A stretch of DNA of 34,830 nt from Curvibacter sp. (GCA_004293725.1 REAW01000032.1:1-34830), one strand, 5' to 3'. Counted from the stretch's first letter, positions 9,003-18,517 are shown. Numbers and translations are program-made. The notes: generated by a model not told the origin, from the letters alone.

Positions 9003-9318
9003 TGGGGCTTCGGGCTATTGGTTGGTCATGCGCCCATGATACGGGCTGCCCCAGACGCGCGTCGCTCAAATATTTCGCTCGCATACCTACAGCTGCTTGA
9101 AACACCCACCGTCGACACCTTGGGTACAAGGTGCCCCTGCTGCCAGCAGTCGCCGGGTCTGGCTGGCTCGTTGGCTTGTAACCAAGGAGTGAAAAGCAGC
9201 AGAGTGGGTAAAGCGATTAGAAGATGAGACAAGCCATCTGTCCAATACATACTTCATATAGCAATATCTTGAAATTAGATAGCTTGAATACAATGGAGTC
9301 TTGTTTTTCCGACACTTC
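9003..9318. other. 316-bp intergenic region between lyase and divergent LysR gene
   Basis: No gene is supported here. The region holds the divergent control sequences of the lyase (minus) and the LysR regulator (plus), including the inverted repeat at 9116-9133. The last 80 bp before the LysR start are AT-rich, as expected of a promoter, but I see no well-spaced sigma-70 pair. Confidence 0.6.
9116..9133. promoter_or_regulatory. Perfect 7-bp inverted repeat, possible operator
   Basis: CACCTTGGGTACAAGGTG has perfect 7-bp arms around GGTA. It lies 113 bp upstream of the lyase start and 185 bp upstream of the LysR start, a position suited to control of the divergent pair. There is no T-run, so it is not a terminator. 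Which protein binds is unknown; LysR proteins favour T-N11-A motifs, and this repeat is shorter. Confidence 0.4.
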
Positions 9319-10272
9319 ATGGAACTCCGCCAACTCCGCTACTTTCTCGCCATCGCCGACAGCGGCTCGTTTTCCAAAGCAGCGCAGCGGGTGTTTATTG
9401 CCCAGTCAGCACTAAGCCACCAGGTTGCGCAGCTGGAAGATGAATTGGGCACGCCCCTGTTTCACCGATCGCGCCGAGGCGTGGAGCTGACTGAAGCAGG
9501 CAACCGCTTTTTCCCCCATGCGGTATCTATCCTGCGCCAAGCAGAAGAAGCAATTGCCAGTGCGCGCAGCGGCACCGCAGAACCCCGTGGCAAAGTGGTG
9601 TTTGGCATTCCGCACAGCGTATCCAACGCACTGGCCTTGCCGCTGCTGCGAGCGGTGCGCCAGCAGTTACCCAAAGTGCAGTTGGAACTGACGGAGGAGC
9701 TAACCGGCAACCTCAGCAAACAATTGCGTACCGGTCAGATTCATCTGGCCGTACTGTTTGACGATGGGCATTTGTCCGAGTTTGCCGCCACGCCTCTGCT
9801 TTGCGAACAGATGTATCTGATCGAGCCATCCCTAGAAGGCAAAAAACGGCGCGCCAGTGTTCCGTTCAAACAAGTGCTCACCATGCCGTTGATACTACCG
9901 GCCAGCCCGCATGGGGTACGCCCCATTATCGACAACGCAGCTGCGCGCGCAGGACTGGCTCCGCCAGTGGTGGAGGCCGACATTAGCTCCATCAGCATCC
10001 TGCGTACCACCCTGCTGGCCGGGCTAGGGCGCACACTTTTACCGTTGATGCCGTTTCATCATGAAATCAGCACGGGTCTGTTGAGCGCCAGCAAAGTGAA
10101 CCATACTCCGCCATTGGAGCGCACCTTGGCCCTGTGTGCCTCCGGCCATATTCCGGGGTCTGCCGCATCCCAAGCAGTGGAAGCGGTAACACACACGCTG
10201 GTGCGCGAGTTGTGCCAAACGGGCCACTGGCAAGGAGCCAGGCTGTTCACCCGCGACATCAACCCTCCATAA
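9319..10272 (+). CDS. LysR-family transcriptional regulator
   Basis: A 317-residue regulator counted from the ATG at 9319 (MELRQLRYFLAIADSGSFSK), the standard LysR beginning; the upstream TTG at 9301 would add six atypical residues. Residues 1-60 form the winged helix-turn-helix (SKAAQRVFIAQSALSHQVAQ). Residues about 90-300 are the periplasmic-binding-like effector domain, beginning GKVVFGIPHS. It is divergent from the heparinase-like lyase across a 316-bp control region, so it may regulate that gene or itself. Nothing in the sequence identifies the effector. Its stop is 48 bp from the stop of the convergent kinase gene. Confidence 0.9.
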   Translation: MELRQLRYFLAIADSGSFSKAAQRVFIAQSALSHQVAQLEDELGTPLFHRSRRGVELTEAGNRFFPHAVSILRQAEEAIASARSGTAEPRGKVVFGIPHSVSNALALPLLRAVRQQLPKVQLELTEELTGNLSKQLRTGQIHLAVLFDDGHLSEFAATPLLCEQMYLIEPSLEGKKRRASVPFKQVLTMPLILPASPHGVRPIIDNAAARAGLAPPVVEADISSISILRTTLLAGLGRTLLPLMPFHHEISTGLLSASKVNHTPPLERTLALCASGHIPGSAASQAVEAVTHTLVRELCQTGHWQGARLFTRDINPP

Positions 10273-10320
10273 CATTGGCACGCCCGAAGTCGAGCACCCA
10301 CCACGCGAGCGGTTTCAGAC

Positions 10321-12288
10321 TCAAGTAGTTGGATGTATAGCCTTTGGAATACGGCTAACGGCGGCACTCAAATCCTCTTTGCGCAGGGGCTTGGACAAAA
10401 AGTCATTCATGCCTGCAGACAGGCATTCTTGTCGGTCCGATTCCATAGCGTTGGCTGTCAGCGCAATGATCCATCCACCCTGGTTCCGCCCGGTACCGTG
10501 GCGGATCGCGCGGGTTGCCTCCAAACCATTCATCACCGGCATCTGCACATCCATCAGGATGGCATCGTAGAGTTGTCGTTCTGCCATATCCACACCCAAC
10601 GAGCCGTCTTGCGCAATATCGACCTCAAAGCCCATACGTTGGAGCAACGTTGCCGCCAGCTTCTGATTCACCGGATGGTCTTCAACCAGCAGCAATTTGC
10701 CCTTGTACATCAATGCGTCTGAAACAAGCATCACCTTTGGTGCCGCGTCAGAAGGTACCGCTGCAGGCACCGCCATAAGTGAATTGGGGGCATTGGCGGC
10801 AGGCGCAGATCGCTTCGCCACAAGACGGGTTGTGTCGATCTGAAGCGGCAGGTCAAAGTAGAAGGTGGTGCCCACACCTTTGTGGCTGTCTACCCCGATC
10901 GTGCCCTGCATACCTTCCACCAATTTTTTTGAAATGGCCAGCCCCAGCCCAGTTCCACCGAAACGCCGTGTTGCGGAGCCATCGACCTGCGTGAAGCTCT
11001 GAAACAGCTGCGCAACTTCCTGAGCGTCCATTCCAATACCCGTATCACTGACCGAAAAGCGCACCCCTGCGGCCTGGCGTTGCACAGTGACATTGACCTG
11101 CCCATGATCGGTGAACTTGACCGCATTGCTGACCAGATTCAGGAGAACTTGCCGTGTGCGCAAAGCGTCGCCCACAAAACAATGCGTACTTGCATCATCC
11201 AAGTCCACGTGCAGACCAATGCCTTTTTGATCGGCGCGAACCATCAGCAAGGCGTGCACGCTTTGTACGAGCTCGGGTAAGTCAAAGGTCGCGTGCTCAA
11301 ACTCCATCTTCCCCGCTTCGATCTTGGAAATATCCAAAATGTCGTTGATGATGGCCAACAGCGATTCACCAGAATTCACAATATCGTGCACATAGCCCGA
11401 CTGCAACGGGGTCAGCGGTGTTTCCTCCAGAAGATGCGCCATTCCAATGACACCGTTCATGGGCGTCCGAATTTCGTGGCTCATGGTCGCCAGGAACTGC
11501 GACTTCAGGCGGGTGTTTTGCTCAGCCGCCAATCTGGCTGACTCGTTCTGGGTGGCAAGTTCCTGCAGAGACCCCACATGGCGCAAGCGTGCCCTCTCAC
11601 TGCTCCAAAACACAAACAACAGCACGGCATACAACACCACATAAATCGCCCCAAGACCCAGCAAGAGCCCCCACTGCTGAGCCCTCATGTGGGCAAACTC
11701 GGACGAGCGGTCGGTATAGATCTCCAGCACCGCCACGCGGTTCGCCCCCTCCACCACGGGCACATACGAGGAAACCAGATTCACCTCCTGCAGGGTGCGA
11801 CCGAAGCTCTCGAAACCCTGCCTAAAACTTAGTTCGCTGGTGGCAACCCCTTGCACTGCGCTCGAAAAACCAGAAGAGGCTGCCTTGTTTTCACCAATCT
11901 GGCGAAACTCGGAGGAGTACTGCGTCACCCCCCGGAGGTCAAAAATCTTGACCTTGACGATGTCGGTTTGGCGACTGAACTTGCGCACAGCGGCGTCTAT
12001 TTGATCAATATAGGGGTTGGCCTTGATGGCAACGACGGACTCTTCATCCAATAGCAGCAGCGGCCGGATTTCATTCCAGGCTTCAGACACCATGACCTCG
12101 GTAATCGCCATGCTGGCGGCCTTGGTGGCATTCACAATGCCTTCTTGGTTGGACTGAACCAGCAACTTCCAAGTTAACGCTAGTGCCACAGAGAGCACGA
12201 CAAACGTCAATGCTGCAAACGCACGTGTAGTGTGGTTCTTCAAAGCCGACCACAGCAATACAGCCAGATTCTTGGATTTCAGTTGCAT
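10321..12288 (-). CDS. Hybrid sensor histidine kinase with C-terminal receiver
   Basis: From the ATG at 12288 the protein has 655 residues; a GTG at 12324 would give 667. A membrane helix (about 23-44) is followed by a periplasmic region of about 160 residues resembling a Cache/PAS-like sensor, then a second helix (about 208-229). Next come the HisKA domain with phosphorylated H271 ([11 protein letters not shown]) and an HATPase domain with NAVKF, DTGIGM and [10 protein letters not shown] boxes. The C-terminal receiver domain ([11 protein letters not shown]) has phospho-acceptor D580 in [12 protein letters not shown]. It probably hands phosphate to a separate Hpt or response regulator, as no partner gene adjoins it. 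The sensed signal is unknown. Confidence 0.9.
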   Translation of the reverse strand: MQLKSKNLAVLLWSALKNHTTRAFAALTFVVLSVALALTWKLLVQSNQEGIVNATKAASMAITEVMVSEAWNEIRPLLLLDEESVVAIKANPYIDQIDAAVRKFSRQTDIVKVKIFDLRGVTQYSSEFRQIGENKAASSGFSSAVQGVATSELSFRQGFESFGRTLQEVNLVSSYVPVVEGANRVAVLEIYTDRSSEFAHMRAQQWGLLLGLGAIYVVLYAVLLFVFWSSERARLRHVGSLQELATQNESARLAAEQNTRLKSQFLATMSHEIRTPMNGVIGMAHLLEETPLTPLQSGYVHDIVNSGESLLAIINDILDISKIEAGKMEFEHATFDLPELVQSVHALLMVRADQKGIGLHVDLDDASTHCFVGDALRTRQVLLNLVSNAVKFTDHGQVNVTVQRQAAGVRFSVSDTGIGMDAQEVAQLFQSFTQVDGSATRRFGGTGLGLAISKKLVEGMQGTIGVDSHKGVGTTFYFDLPLQIDTTRLVAKRSAPAANAPNSLMAVPAAVPSDAAPKVMLVSDALMYKGKLLLVEDHPVNQKLAATLLQRMGFEVDIAQDGSLGVDMAERQLYDAILMDVQMPVMNGLEATRAIRHGTGRNQGGWIIALTANAMESDRQECLSAGMNDFLSKPLRKEDLSAAVSRIPKAIHPTT

Positions 12289-12395
12289 GTGATTCAAGGT
12301 GACACGGATGGGACAGCGCGCCACGCCCCCATGCTAACCAAGGACTCCCATCACCGCAACGGCGAAATGCGCAGGGGGCAAATACTGCCCAAACG

Positions 12396-13361
12396 TCAGG
12401 TGTAGTTGTGTGTCAGCAACTGCGCCTTGGCCGCTGCGTACTCCCGTTTGAGCTGCGCGACGTATTCGCTGACGGGTTGTACCTTGGTCACAGCGCCAAT
12501 GCCTTGGCCGCAGCCCCAGATGTCTTTCCAGGCTTTGGCCGATGCACCACCAAAATCCATCTTGCTCGGGTCACTGACGGCCAGGTTGGCGGGGTCCATA
12601 CCGGCGTTGCGAATGCTGGGCGCCAGGTAGTTGCCGTGCACCCCCGTGAAGAGATTGCTGTAGACAATTTCGTCCGAGTCGTTGTCCACAATAGCTTGCT
12701 TGTAAGCTTCACTGGCGCGCGCCTCTTCGGTGGCAATGAAGGCTGATCCGATGTAGCCAAAGTCGGCTCCCATGGCCTGCGCCGCCAGCACAGCCGAGCC
12801 GGTGGAGATAGAGCCACTCAAGGCCAGAGGGCCATCGAACCACTGGCGAATTTCTTGCACCAAGGCAAACGGGCTTTTTACTCCCGCATGGCCACCGGCA
12901 CCAGCTGCGACGGCAATCAAGCCATCCGCACCTTTTTCAATGGCTTTGTGGGCGTGCTTGTTGTTGATCACGTCGTGCAGCACCACCCCGCCGTAGGAGT
13001 GCGCTGCCGCATTGATTTCTTCGCGGGCACCCAGGCTGGTGATGATGATAGGCACCTTGTACTTCACGCACATGGCCATGTCGTGTTCCAGCCGGTCATT
13101 GCTTTTGTGCACGATCTGGTTGATGGCAAACGGGGCGGCAGGCGCATCCGGATGCGCGGCGTTGTAGGCCGCCAGAGTCTCGGTAATTTCAATCAACCAC
13201 TCTTCCAATTGCTCGGCGGGGCGCGCATTGAGGGCAGGCATGGCCCCCACCACACCGGCAATGCACTGGGCGATCACCAACCTGGGAGTGCTGATGATGA
13301 ACAGCGGTGAACCGATGACGGGAAAGGGCAAGTGATTCAGGTGCGCGGGCAGTTTAGACAC
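12396..13361 (-). CDS. Nitronate monooxygenase family flavoprotein
   Basis: A 321-residue FMN-dependent TIM-barrel protein of the 2-nitropropane dioxygenase family. Typical features are the N-terminal PVIGSPLFIISTPRLVIAQC stretch, the GADGLIAVAAGAGGHAG flavin-phosphate motif in mid-protein, and GADFGYIGSAFIATEEA further on. Members oxidise alkyl nitronates, including the toxin propionate-3-nitronate, or act as enoyl reductase-like enzymes. It lies 80 bp downstream of the acyl-CoA dehydrogenase in the same direction, a pairing that suggests a fatty-acid or nitro-fatty compound role, but this is inferred. The product may detoxify rather than feed a pathway. Confidence 0.88.
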   Translation of the reverse strand: MSKLPAHLNHLPFPVIGSPLFIISTPRLVIAQCIAGVVGAMPALNARPAEQLEEWLIEITETLAAYNAAHPDAPAAPFAINQIVHKSNDRLEHDMAMCVKYKVPIIITSLGAREEINAAAHSYGGVVLHDVINNKHAHKAIEKGADGLIAVAAGAGGHAGVKSPFALVQEIRQWFDGPLALSGSISTGSAVLAAQAMGADFGYIGSAFIATEEARASEAYKQAIVDNDSDEIVYSNLFTGVHGNYLAPSIRNAGMDPANLAVSDPSKMDFGGASAKAWKDIWGCGQGIGAVTKVQPVSEYVAQLKREYAAAKAQLLTHNYT

Positions 13362-13394
13362 AGCGTTTCCATTCGTAGATAGTGAGAAAAAGAC

Positions 13395-13435
13395 CTGTAG
13401 CCCTCATAGCTGCTGCGCGAGCAGCTATGCTTTCA
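13395..13435. repeat. Dispersed Comamonadaceae-type palindromic repeat, intergenic copy
   Basis: Arms CATAGCTGCT (13405-13414) and AGCAGCTATG (13420-13429) pair perfectly around GCGCG. On the minus strand the core reads ATAGCTGCTCGCGCA, identical to the core of the copy at 2054. It fills most of the 81-bp gap between the nitronate monooxygenase and acyl-CoA dehydrogenase genes. It could form an RNA hairpin in the shared transcript but lacks a T-run. Confidence 0.7.
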
Positions 13436-13442
13436 GTAGCAA

Positions 13443-15233
13443 TTAGAACGCCTCTAGCGCTAGCGCCGTGACGCACTCTGCGCCTTCCACAATGCTGTCA
13501 CGCATGCCTGGCGCCTTGGTCAGCAGGTGGTCGGCATAGAAGCGCGCGGTGGTGACCTTGGCCTGCATAAACGGCACATCGGTGCCCGCAGCGATGGCTT
13601 TTTCAGCCACCAACAGTGAACGTGCCAGCTGCCAGCCCGCCATCACATTGCCTGCCAACATCAGGTAAGGCACGCTGCCGGAGAACACGGCGTTGGGGCT
13701 GGCTTTCGTATTGCCCGCTACAAACTCCACCACATCCACCAAGGCAAGGCGGGCCGCTTTCAGGCGTTTGGCCACGGCCACCGCGTGGGCAGAGCCGCTG
13801 GCCAGCAAATCGGCTTCAGTCTTCTCCACCTGCGCCGCAATAGCTTTAGCTGTCTGGCCGCCATCGCGCGATGTTTTTCGGCCTACCAAGTCATTGGCCT
13901 GGATAGCGGTGGTGCCTTCGTAGATGGTGAGAATCTTCGCGTCGCGGTAGTACTGCGCCGCACCCGTTTCTTCAATGAAGCCCATGCCGCCATGCACCTG
14001 AACCCCCAGGCTGGTGACTTCCAAGCTCATCTCGGTGCTGTAACCCTTGATAAGTGGCACCATGAATTCGTAGAAGCCAGCATTCTGCTTGCGTGTGTCC
14101 GCATCAGGGTGGTAGTGGGCTGCGTCGTAGGCGCTGGCGCCCACGCTGGCCAGGGCACGGCAGCCTTCGGTGTAGGCACGCATGGTCATCAGCATACGGC
14201 GCACATCGGGGTGATGAATGATCGGGGCAGCTGCTGGCATCGAGCCATCCACGGGGCGGCTCTGCACGCGGTCCTTGGAGAACTGCACGGCCTTCTGGTA
14301 GGCGCGCTCGGCAATTGCAATGCCCTGCACGCCCACACCGTAGCGGGCAGCGTTCATCATGATGAACATGTACTCCAGACCACGGTTTTCCTGGCCCACC
14401 AGGTAGCCGACAGCACCACCGTTATCACCGTACTGCAGCACGGCGGTCGGGCTGGCTTTAATGCCCATTTTGTGTTCGATGGAAACGCAATGCACGTCGT
14501 TACGGGCGCCCAGCGATCCATCCTTGTTCACCATGAACTTGGGCACTACAAAGAGGCTAATGCCTTTGACGCCCTCAGGCGCGCCTGTCACGCGAGCCAG
14601 CACCAAATGGACAATGTTCTCCGCCATGTCATGCTCGCCCCAAGTGATGTAAATCTTGGTACCGAAAACCTTGTAGCTGCCATCAGCTTGCGGCTCGGCG
14701 CGGCTGCGTACTGCCGCCAAATCACTACCGGCTTGGGGTTCCGTGAGGTTCATGGTCCCAGTCCACTTGCCGCTCACCAGGTTCTCCAAGTAGGTGGCCT
14801 TGAGTTCATCAGAGCCGGCCGTCAACAGCGCTTCAATAGCGCCATCGCTCAGCAAGGGGCACAGCGCAAAGCTCATGTTGGCGCTGTTCACCATTTCGCC
14901 ACATGCAGCACCAATGGTTTTGGGCAGGCCTTGACCACCGAAGTCCGTGGGGTGCTGCAGACCCTGCCAGCCGCCGTCGGTGAATTGTTTGAAAGCCTCT
15001 TTAAAACCAGGCGTGGCCGTCACGACGCCGTCTTTCCAGCTTGAGGGGTTCTTGTCGCCTTCCCAGTTCAATGGGCTCAAAACACCTTCGGCGAACTTGG
15101 CGGATTCTTCCAGCACGGCCTGCGCGGTGTCGAGTCCCGCATCTTCAAAGCCAGGTATCTGTGCGATCTGTTCAAGGTTGGCCAGATGCTCAATGTTGAA
15201 CATCATGTCGTTGACGGGGGCGATGTAGCTCAT
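13443..15233 (-). CDS. Acyl-CoA dehydrogenase, long form with C-terminal domain
   Basis: A 596-residue flavoenzyme, the long form typical of the DmdC-like and related acyl-CoA dehydrogenases. The ATG at 15233 is chosen over a TTG at 15245 because GGAG lies seven bases before it. The N-terminal helical domain is followed by the FAD/substrate region (TMNLTEPQAGSDLAAVRS) and the catalytic-base segment ILTIYEGTTAIQANDLVGRK; the last ~130 residues are the extra C-terminal domain. It oxidises an acyl-CoA to the enoyl-CoA and passes electrons to the electron-transfer flavoprotein encoded by etfB-etfA immediately upstream. Substrate chain length is not evident; a 3-methylmercaptopropionyl-CoA role is possible. 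Confidence 0.92.
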   Translation of the reverse strand: MSYIAPVNDMMFNIEHLANLEQIAQIPGFEDAGLDTAQAVLEESAKFAEGVLSPLNWEGDKNPSSWKDGVVTATPGFKEAFKQFTDGGWQGLQHPTDFGGQGLPKTIGAACGEMVNSANMSFALCPLLSDGAIEALLTAGSDELKATYLENLVSGKWTGTMNLTEPQAGSDLAAVRSRAEPQADGSYKVFGTKIYITWGEHDMAENIVHLVLARVTGAPEGVKGISLFVVPKFMVNKDGSLGARNDVHCVSIEHKMGIKASPTAVLQYGDNGGAVGYLVGQENRGLEYMFIMMNAARYGVGVQGIAIAERAYQKAVQFSKDRVQSRPVDGSMPAAAPIIHHPDVRRMLMTMRAYTEGCRALASVGASAYDAAHYHPDADTRKQNAGFYEFMVPLIKGYSTEMSLEVTSLGVQVHGGMGFIEETGAAQYYRDAKILTIYEGTTAIQANDLVGRKTSRDGGQTAKAIAAQVEKTEADLLASGSAHAVAVAKRLKAARLALVDVVEFVAGNTKASPNAVFSGSVPYLMLAGNVMAGWQLARSLLVAEKAIAAGTDVPFMQAKVTTARFYADHLLTKAPGMRDSIVEGAECVTALALEAF

Positions 15234-15285
15234 GGTGAACTCCAAAAAATTTGATATTTCAAGTACTTACACAGGCATTTAGACC

Positions 15286-15318
15286 AAAAAAAAGGGCATC
15301 GCATGCGATGCCCTTTTT
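15286..15318. terminator. Strong bidirectional rho-independent terminator after etfA
   Basis: GGGCATCGCATGCGATGCCC (15294-15313) is a perfect palindrome flanked by eight A on the left and five T on the right. Read on the minus strand it follows the etfA stop by 16 bp and ends in an eight-T run, as expected of an intrinsic terminator. It separates etfBA from the acyl-CoA dehydrogenase gene 53 bp further on, which must then rely on read-through or its own promoter. Confidence 0.92.
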
Positions 15319-15328
15319 CACGTTGGCA

Positions 15329-16261
15329 TCAGAGTGCCGCAATCAGTTCGGGCACTGCCACGAACAAGTCTGCTTCCAAACCAAAGTCTGCAACGCTGAA
15401 AATGGGAGCTTCAGGATCCTTGTTGATGGCCACAATGACCTTGGAGTCCTTCATGCCGGCCAGGTGCTGAATCGCACCGCTGATTCCGCAGGCCACATAC
15501 AGCTGGGGCGCCACAATCTTGCCGGTCTGGCCCACTTGCCAGTCGTTGGGGGCGTAACCCGCGTCGACCGCAGCGCGCGATGCACCCATAGCGGCACCCA
15601 GTTTGTCAGCCAAGGGCGTCATGACTTCCGTGAATTTTTCGCTGGAACCCAGCGCACGGCCACCCGACACGATGATCTTGGCGGCTGTCAATTCGGGGCG
15701 GTCGTTCTTGGCGATTTCGGAGCCCACAAAAGTGACACTGGCACTGGCGGCCACAGCGGTGAGGGTTTCGATAGCGGCGCTACCGCCCGTGGCAGGTGCT
15801 GGATCGAAACCGGTGGTACGAACGGTCAACACCTTTACAGCGTCGGTGGCTTGCACCGTAGCCATAGCGTTGCCGGCGTAGATCGGGCGCTCAAACGTAT
15901 CGGCGCTGATGACTTTGGTGATGTCAGACACTTGGCCTACATCCAGCTTGGCCGCCACGCGAGGCGCGACATTCTTGCCCGAAGCGGTGGCCGGAAAAAC
16001 GATGTGGCTGTAGTTGGCCGCGATGGCCATGACCTGCGCGGTGACGTTCTCGGCCAGTCCGTGGGCCAGGCCCGCTTCGTCTGCATGAATGACCTTGGAG
16101 ACACCAGCGATTTGCGCGGCGGCGGCGGCGGCGGCGGTGGCATTGTGGCCAGCCACCAGCACATGCACATCACCACCGGCTTGCGCTGCGGCGGTCACGG
16201 TGTTCAGGGTCGCACCCTTGATGGAGTTGTTGTCGTGTTCGGCGATTACGAGAGCGGTCAT
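15329..16261 (-). CDS. etfA: Electron transfer flavoprotein, alpha subunit
   Basis: A 310-residue protein of normal length. The N-terminal part is the ETF alpha/beta fold; the C-terminal ~130 residues are the conserved FAD domain, with the YAPNDWQVGQTGKIVAPQLY and ACGISGAIQHLAGMKDSK blocks and the NKDPEAPIFSVADFGLEADL end. With EtfB it accepts electrons from acyl-CoA dehydrogenases and passes them to ETF-ubiquinone oxidoreductase. It starts two bases after etfB ends, so translation is probably coupled. A GCC-type triplet run at about 16116-16137 encodes a stretch of seven or eight alanines near residue 45, where the family is naturally alanine-rich. Confidence 0.97.
   Translation of the reverse strand: MTALVIAEHDNNSIKGATLNTVTAAAQAGGDVHVLVAGHNATAAAAAAAQIAGVSKVIHADEAGLAHGLAENVTAQVMAIAANYSHIVFPATASGKNVAPRVAAKLDVGQVSDITKVISADTFERPIYAGNAMATVQATDAVKVLTVRTTGFDPAPATGGSAAIETLTAVAASASVTFVGSEIAKNDRPELTAAKIIVSGGRALGSSEKFTEVMTPLADKLGAAMGASRAAVDAGYAPNDWQVGQTGKIVAPQLYVACGISGAIQHLAGMKDSKVIVAINKDPEAPIFSVADFGLEADLFVAVPELIAAL
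16116..16137. repeat. Short GCG/GGC triplet run inside etfA
   Basis: About seven uninterrupted GGC triplets (GCC on the coding strand) encode a poly-alanine stretch at residues about 42-49 of EtfA. The run keeps the frame. Such runs can change length by slippage in steps of one alanine, but this segment is a surface helix in the family and is tolerant. Confidence 0.7.
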
Positions 16262-16263
16262 GG

Positions 16264-17013
16264 TCAGATTACCTTTGCAACGTTCTTCAGTTTGTCCACC
16301 AGGGTGGCGACATCCGGGACCTTGATACCGGCGCCACGCTTGGCCGGCTCGGCCACGGACAAGGTCTTGATGCGGGGAGTCACATCTACACCCAAGTCTT
16401 CAGGCTTGAAGGTGTCGAGCTGCTTCTTCTTGGCCTTCATGATGTTGGGCAAGGTCACGTAGCGGGGCTCATTCAGGCGCAAATCGGTGGTAATGATGGC
16501 GGGAAGTGTTACGGCCAGGGTTTCCAAGCCGCCGTCCACCTCACGCGTCACATGGGCCTTGCCATCCACCACTTCTACTTTGGAGGCAAAAGTTGCTTGC
16601 GGCAAGTCAGCCAAGGCAGCCAGCATCTGGCCGGTTTGGTTGCAATCGTCGTCAATGGCTTGTTTACCCAGAATCACCAAGCCGGGTTGCTCTTTGTCGA
16701 TCAGGGCTTTAAGCAGCTTGGCAACTGCCAGTGGCTGCAACTCCTCTGTGGTTTCCACCAAGATGCCGCGATCAGCGCCGATGGCCATGGCGGTGCGCAG
16801 GGTTTCCTGGCACTGGGCCACGCCACAGGACACCGCAATCACTTCCGTGACCACGCCCTTTTCTTTGAGTCGCACAGCTTCTTCCACTGCAATTTCGTCA
16901 AAGGGGTTCATGCTCATCTTGACGTTGGCGATGTCTACACCGGTGTTGTCCGACTTGACGCGAACCTTCACGTTGTAGTCCACCACACGCTTGACGGGTA
17001 CCAGGACTTTCAT
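16264..17013 (-). CDS. etfB: Electron transfer flavoprotein, beta subunit
   Basis: A 249-residue protein counted from the ATG at 17013, preceded by CTGGAG; this is the usual family length. A GTG nine bases upstream overlaps the ribosome site and is rejected. It begins [20 protein letters not shown], and carries the AMP-binding region ([20 protein letters not shown]), the [14 protein letters not shown] segment ([17 protein letters not shown]) and the recognition-loop area near [16 protein letters not shown]. It forms the ETF dimer with EtfA, encoded two bases downstream. The upstream region holds a perfect palindrome (17051) and a TATAAT box (17159). Confidence 0.97.
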   Translation of the reverse strand: MKVLVPVKRVVDYNVKVRVKSDNTGVDIANVKMSMNPFDEIAVEEAVRLKEKGVVTEVIAVSCGVAQCQETLRTAMAIGADRGILVETTEELQPLAVAKLLKALIDKEQPGLVILGKQAIDDDCNQTGQMLAALADLPQATFASKVEVVDGKAHVTREVDGGLETLAVTLPAIITTDLRLNEPRYVTLPNIMKAKKKQLDTFKPEDLGVDVTPRIKTLSVAEPAKRGAGIKVPDVATLVDKLKNVAKVI

Positions 17014-17050
17014 TGCTGCCACTCCAGAGGTTAAAAATGGGTCTATTCAG

Positions 17051-17066
17051 TTGACGTGCACGTCAA
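17051..17066. promoter_or_regulatory. Perfect 16-bp palindrome in the etfB leader, likely operator
   Basis: TTGACGTGCACGTCAA is a perfect palindrome 37 bp upstream of the etfB ATG and about 90 bp downstream of a TATAAT box. Similar ACGT-N-ACGT sites are used in proteobacteria by regulators of branched-chain amino acid and fatty-acid catabolism, for example LiuR, which also control etf genes. Which regulator acts here is inferred, since no regulator gene adjoins. Confidence 0.6.
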
Positions 17067-17158
17067 TCATTGGATTCTATGCGGGACGGCGCTGCACGCT
17101 TGACTGTGGCCATTCCATCCCGACAAAACACAAAATAGAACGATCGTGCTTTTTTCTT

Positions 17159-17164
17159 ATTATA
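17159..17164 (-). promoter_or_regulatory. Candidate -10 box of the etfBA promoter
   Basis: On the minus strand this reads TATAAT, 146 bp before the etfB start, in an otherwise gene-free 223-bp gap. No good -35 is present at the proper distance; a small hairpin (GTGCC-TTTA-GGCAC, 17177-17190) occupies that position instead, so an activator may be needed or the match may be fortuitous. Confidence 0.4.
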
Positions 17165-17236
17165 GCCGTGCCTGTCGTGCCTTTAGGCACATGTGTGACT
17201 TAACTTAGGGGAGACTCATCAAAATGGCATGGGGGG

Positions 17237-18517
17237 TTAGCGTGTATGCACCACACGCTGGGGATAGGGTATGTCAATGCCATGGTTTCGCAACGCCTGC
17301 AAAATCGCCAAGTTGACATCCGAGCGCAGATTGGCTTGCCCATTTTCAAGATCATTGATCCAGTAGTTCAGGGTGAATTCCAGACCGTCGGCCCCAAAAT
17401 TCGCCAGATTGATGAGCGGCGCTGGTTCGCGCAGCACCCGGGCTTGGCTCAGTGCTGCCTGGTTCAACAGGTCCATCACTTGCTCCACATTGCTTTCGTA
17501 GCCCACAGAAACATTGATGACCTGAATGACCCGGGTATCTGCAAGCGACATGTTCTCCACCCGCTGGGTAATCAACATCTCGTTGGGTACGATGGACTCA
17601 CGCCCGGTCGGCGAACGCACGAGGGTGTAGCGCGCATTGATTTCGGTAATGGCCCCCTCAAAGTTATCCACTTTGATCACATCACCAATGCGCATGGCGC
17701 GCTCGGCCAGGATCACGAAGCCACTCACATAGTTGGCGGCCAGTTTTTGCAAACCCAGACCAATGCCCACACCCACCGCCCCACCCAACACCGAGAGTGC
17801 GGTCAAGTCAATGCCCACCACGGACAATGCCATCATCAACCCGACAAACATCAGCAAAGCCCGCGTGGCATTGCTGACCGCCTTGCGCAATGACAGCTCG
17901 CCCCCCGTGGCAGAACGCAGTAGGCGGGATTCAATGCCCGCAGAGATCCACAGCGTGATGATCAACACACCCCCAGCCGTCACCATCCCCTCGATGATGT
18001 TGCGTACCGACAAGGTGGTTCCGCCCACCTTCCAGGTAATCAAATCCAACTCGTTGAGAATGACTGGCAACAAACCACTCACCCACAGCACCATGGCCAG
18101 CCATGCGACCCAGGAAATGGTTTGCTCCAAGGGTTTGACCCATCGCGACTCAGCAAACGTGGCCTGCAATACCTTCACACCCACGCGAATGACGACCAGT
18201 GACATCAGCACCGGAATAACGATGCGGTACACCGCCACAGGCACAAAATGGCTCAGCAGCTCCAGCGACAAATAACCTAGGCACAACAAAACCAGCGGGA
18301 ACAATACGCCGTCAATCACCCGCTTGCCAAACCAGATGGACCGTTCGTCTTGCATCCCCAAAGTGCGACGCAGCGCTGCCACCAGCCCCCAGGCCAGCGC
18401 CACGCTAAGTCCCAGAACAAACAACTCCACAAGGACGGTGGGTTGCGTGAACATGGCCAGCCATGCGCCCATGTCATCAATTGGTTGGGGAGCGGGGGGA
18501 TTTTTCGCGGTATTCAT
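17237..18517 (-). CDS. Small-conductance mechanosensitive channel (MscS family)
   Basis: A 426-residue membrane protein counted from the ATG at 18517, which overlaps the stop of the upstream deacetylase-like gene in a TGATG. A longer start at 18595 would add 26 residues lying within that gene and is rejected. Several hydrophobic helices occupy residues about 20-240. The pore-lining helix is LTALSVLGGAVGVGIGLGLQ, followed by KLAANYVSGFVILAERAMRIGDVIKV, the start of the MscS beta domain. The C-terminal alpha/beta domain ends at the conserved IPYPQRVVHTR. It should open under membrane tension to release solutes during osmotic downshock. Confidence 0.93.
   Translation of the reverse strand: MNTAKNPPAPQPIDDMGAWLAMFTQPTVLVELFVLGLSVALAWGLVAALRRTLGMQDERSIWFGKRVIDGVLFPLVLLCLGYLSLELLSHFVPVAVYRIVIPVLMSLVVIRVGVKVLQATFAESRWVKPLEQTISWVAWLAMVLWVSGLLPVILNELDLITWKVGGTTLSVRNIIEGMVTAGGVLIITLWISAGIESRLLRSATGGELSLRKAVSNATRALLMFVGLMMALSVVGIDLTALSVLGGAVGVGIGLGLQKLAANYVSGFVILAERAMRIGDVIKVDNFEGAITEINARYTLVRSPTGRESIVPNEMLITQRVENMSLADTRVIQVINVSVGYESNVEQVMDLLNQAALSQARVLREPAPLINLANFGADGLEFTLNYWINDLENGQANLRSDVNLAILQALRNHGIDIPYPQRVVHTR

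Noticed and set aside
13785..15044. 419-codon plus-strand open frame across the acyl-CoA dehydrogenase gene
   Set aside because: Shadow of the acyl-CoA dehydrogenase coding strand with no recognisable domain or ribosome site.
15251..16462. 403-codon plus-strand open frame over etfA
   Set aside because: Antisense to the etfA and etfB coding sequence; the translation is a His/Gly-rich shadow and the strong terminator lies in it.
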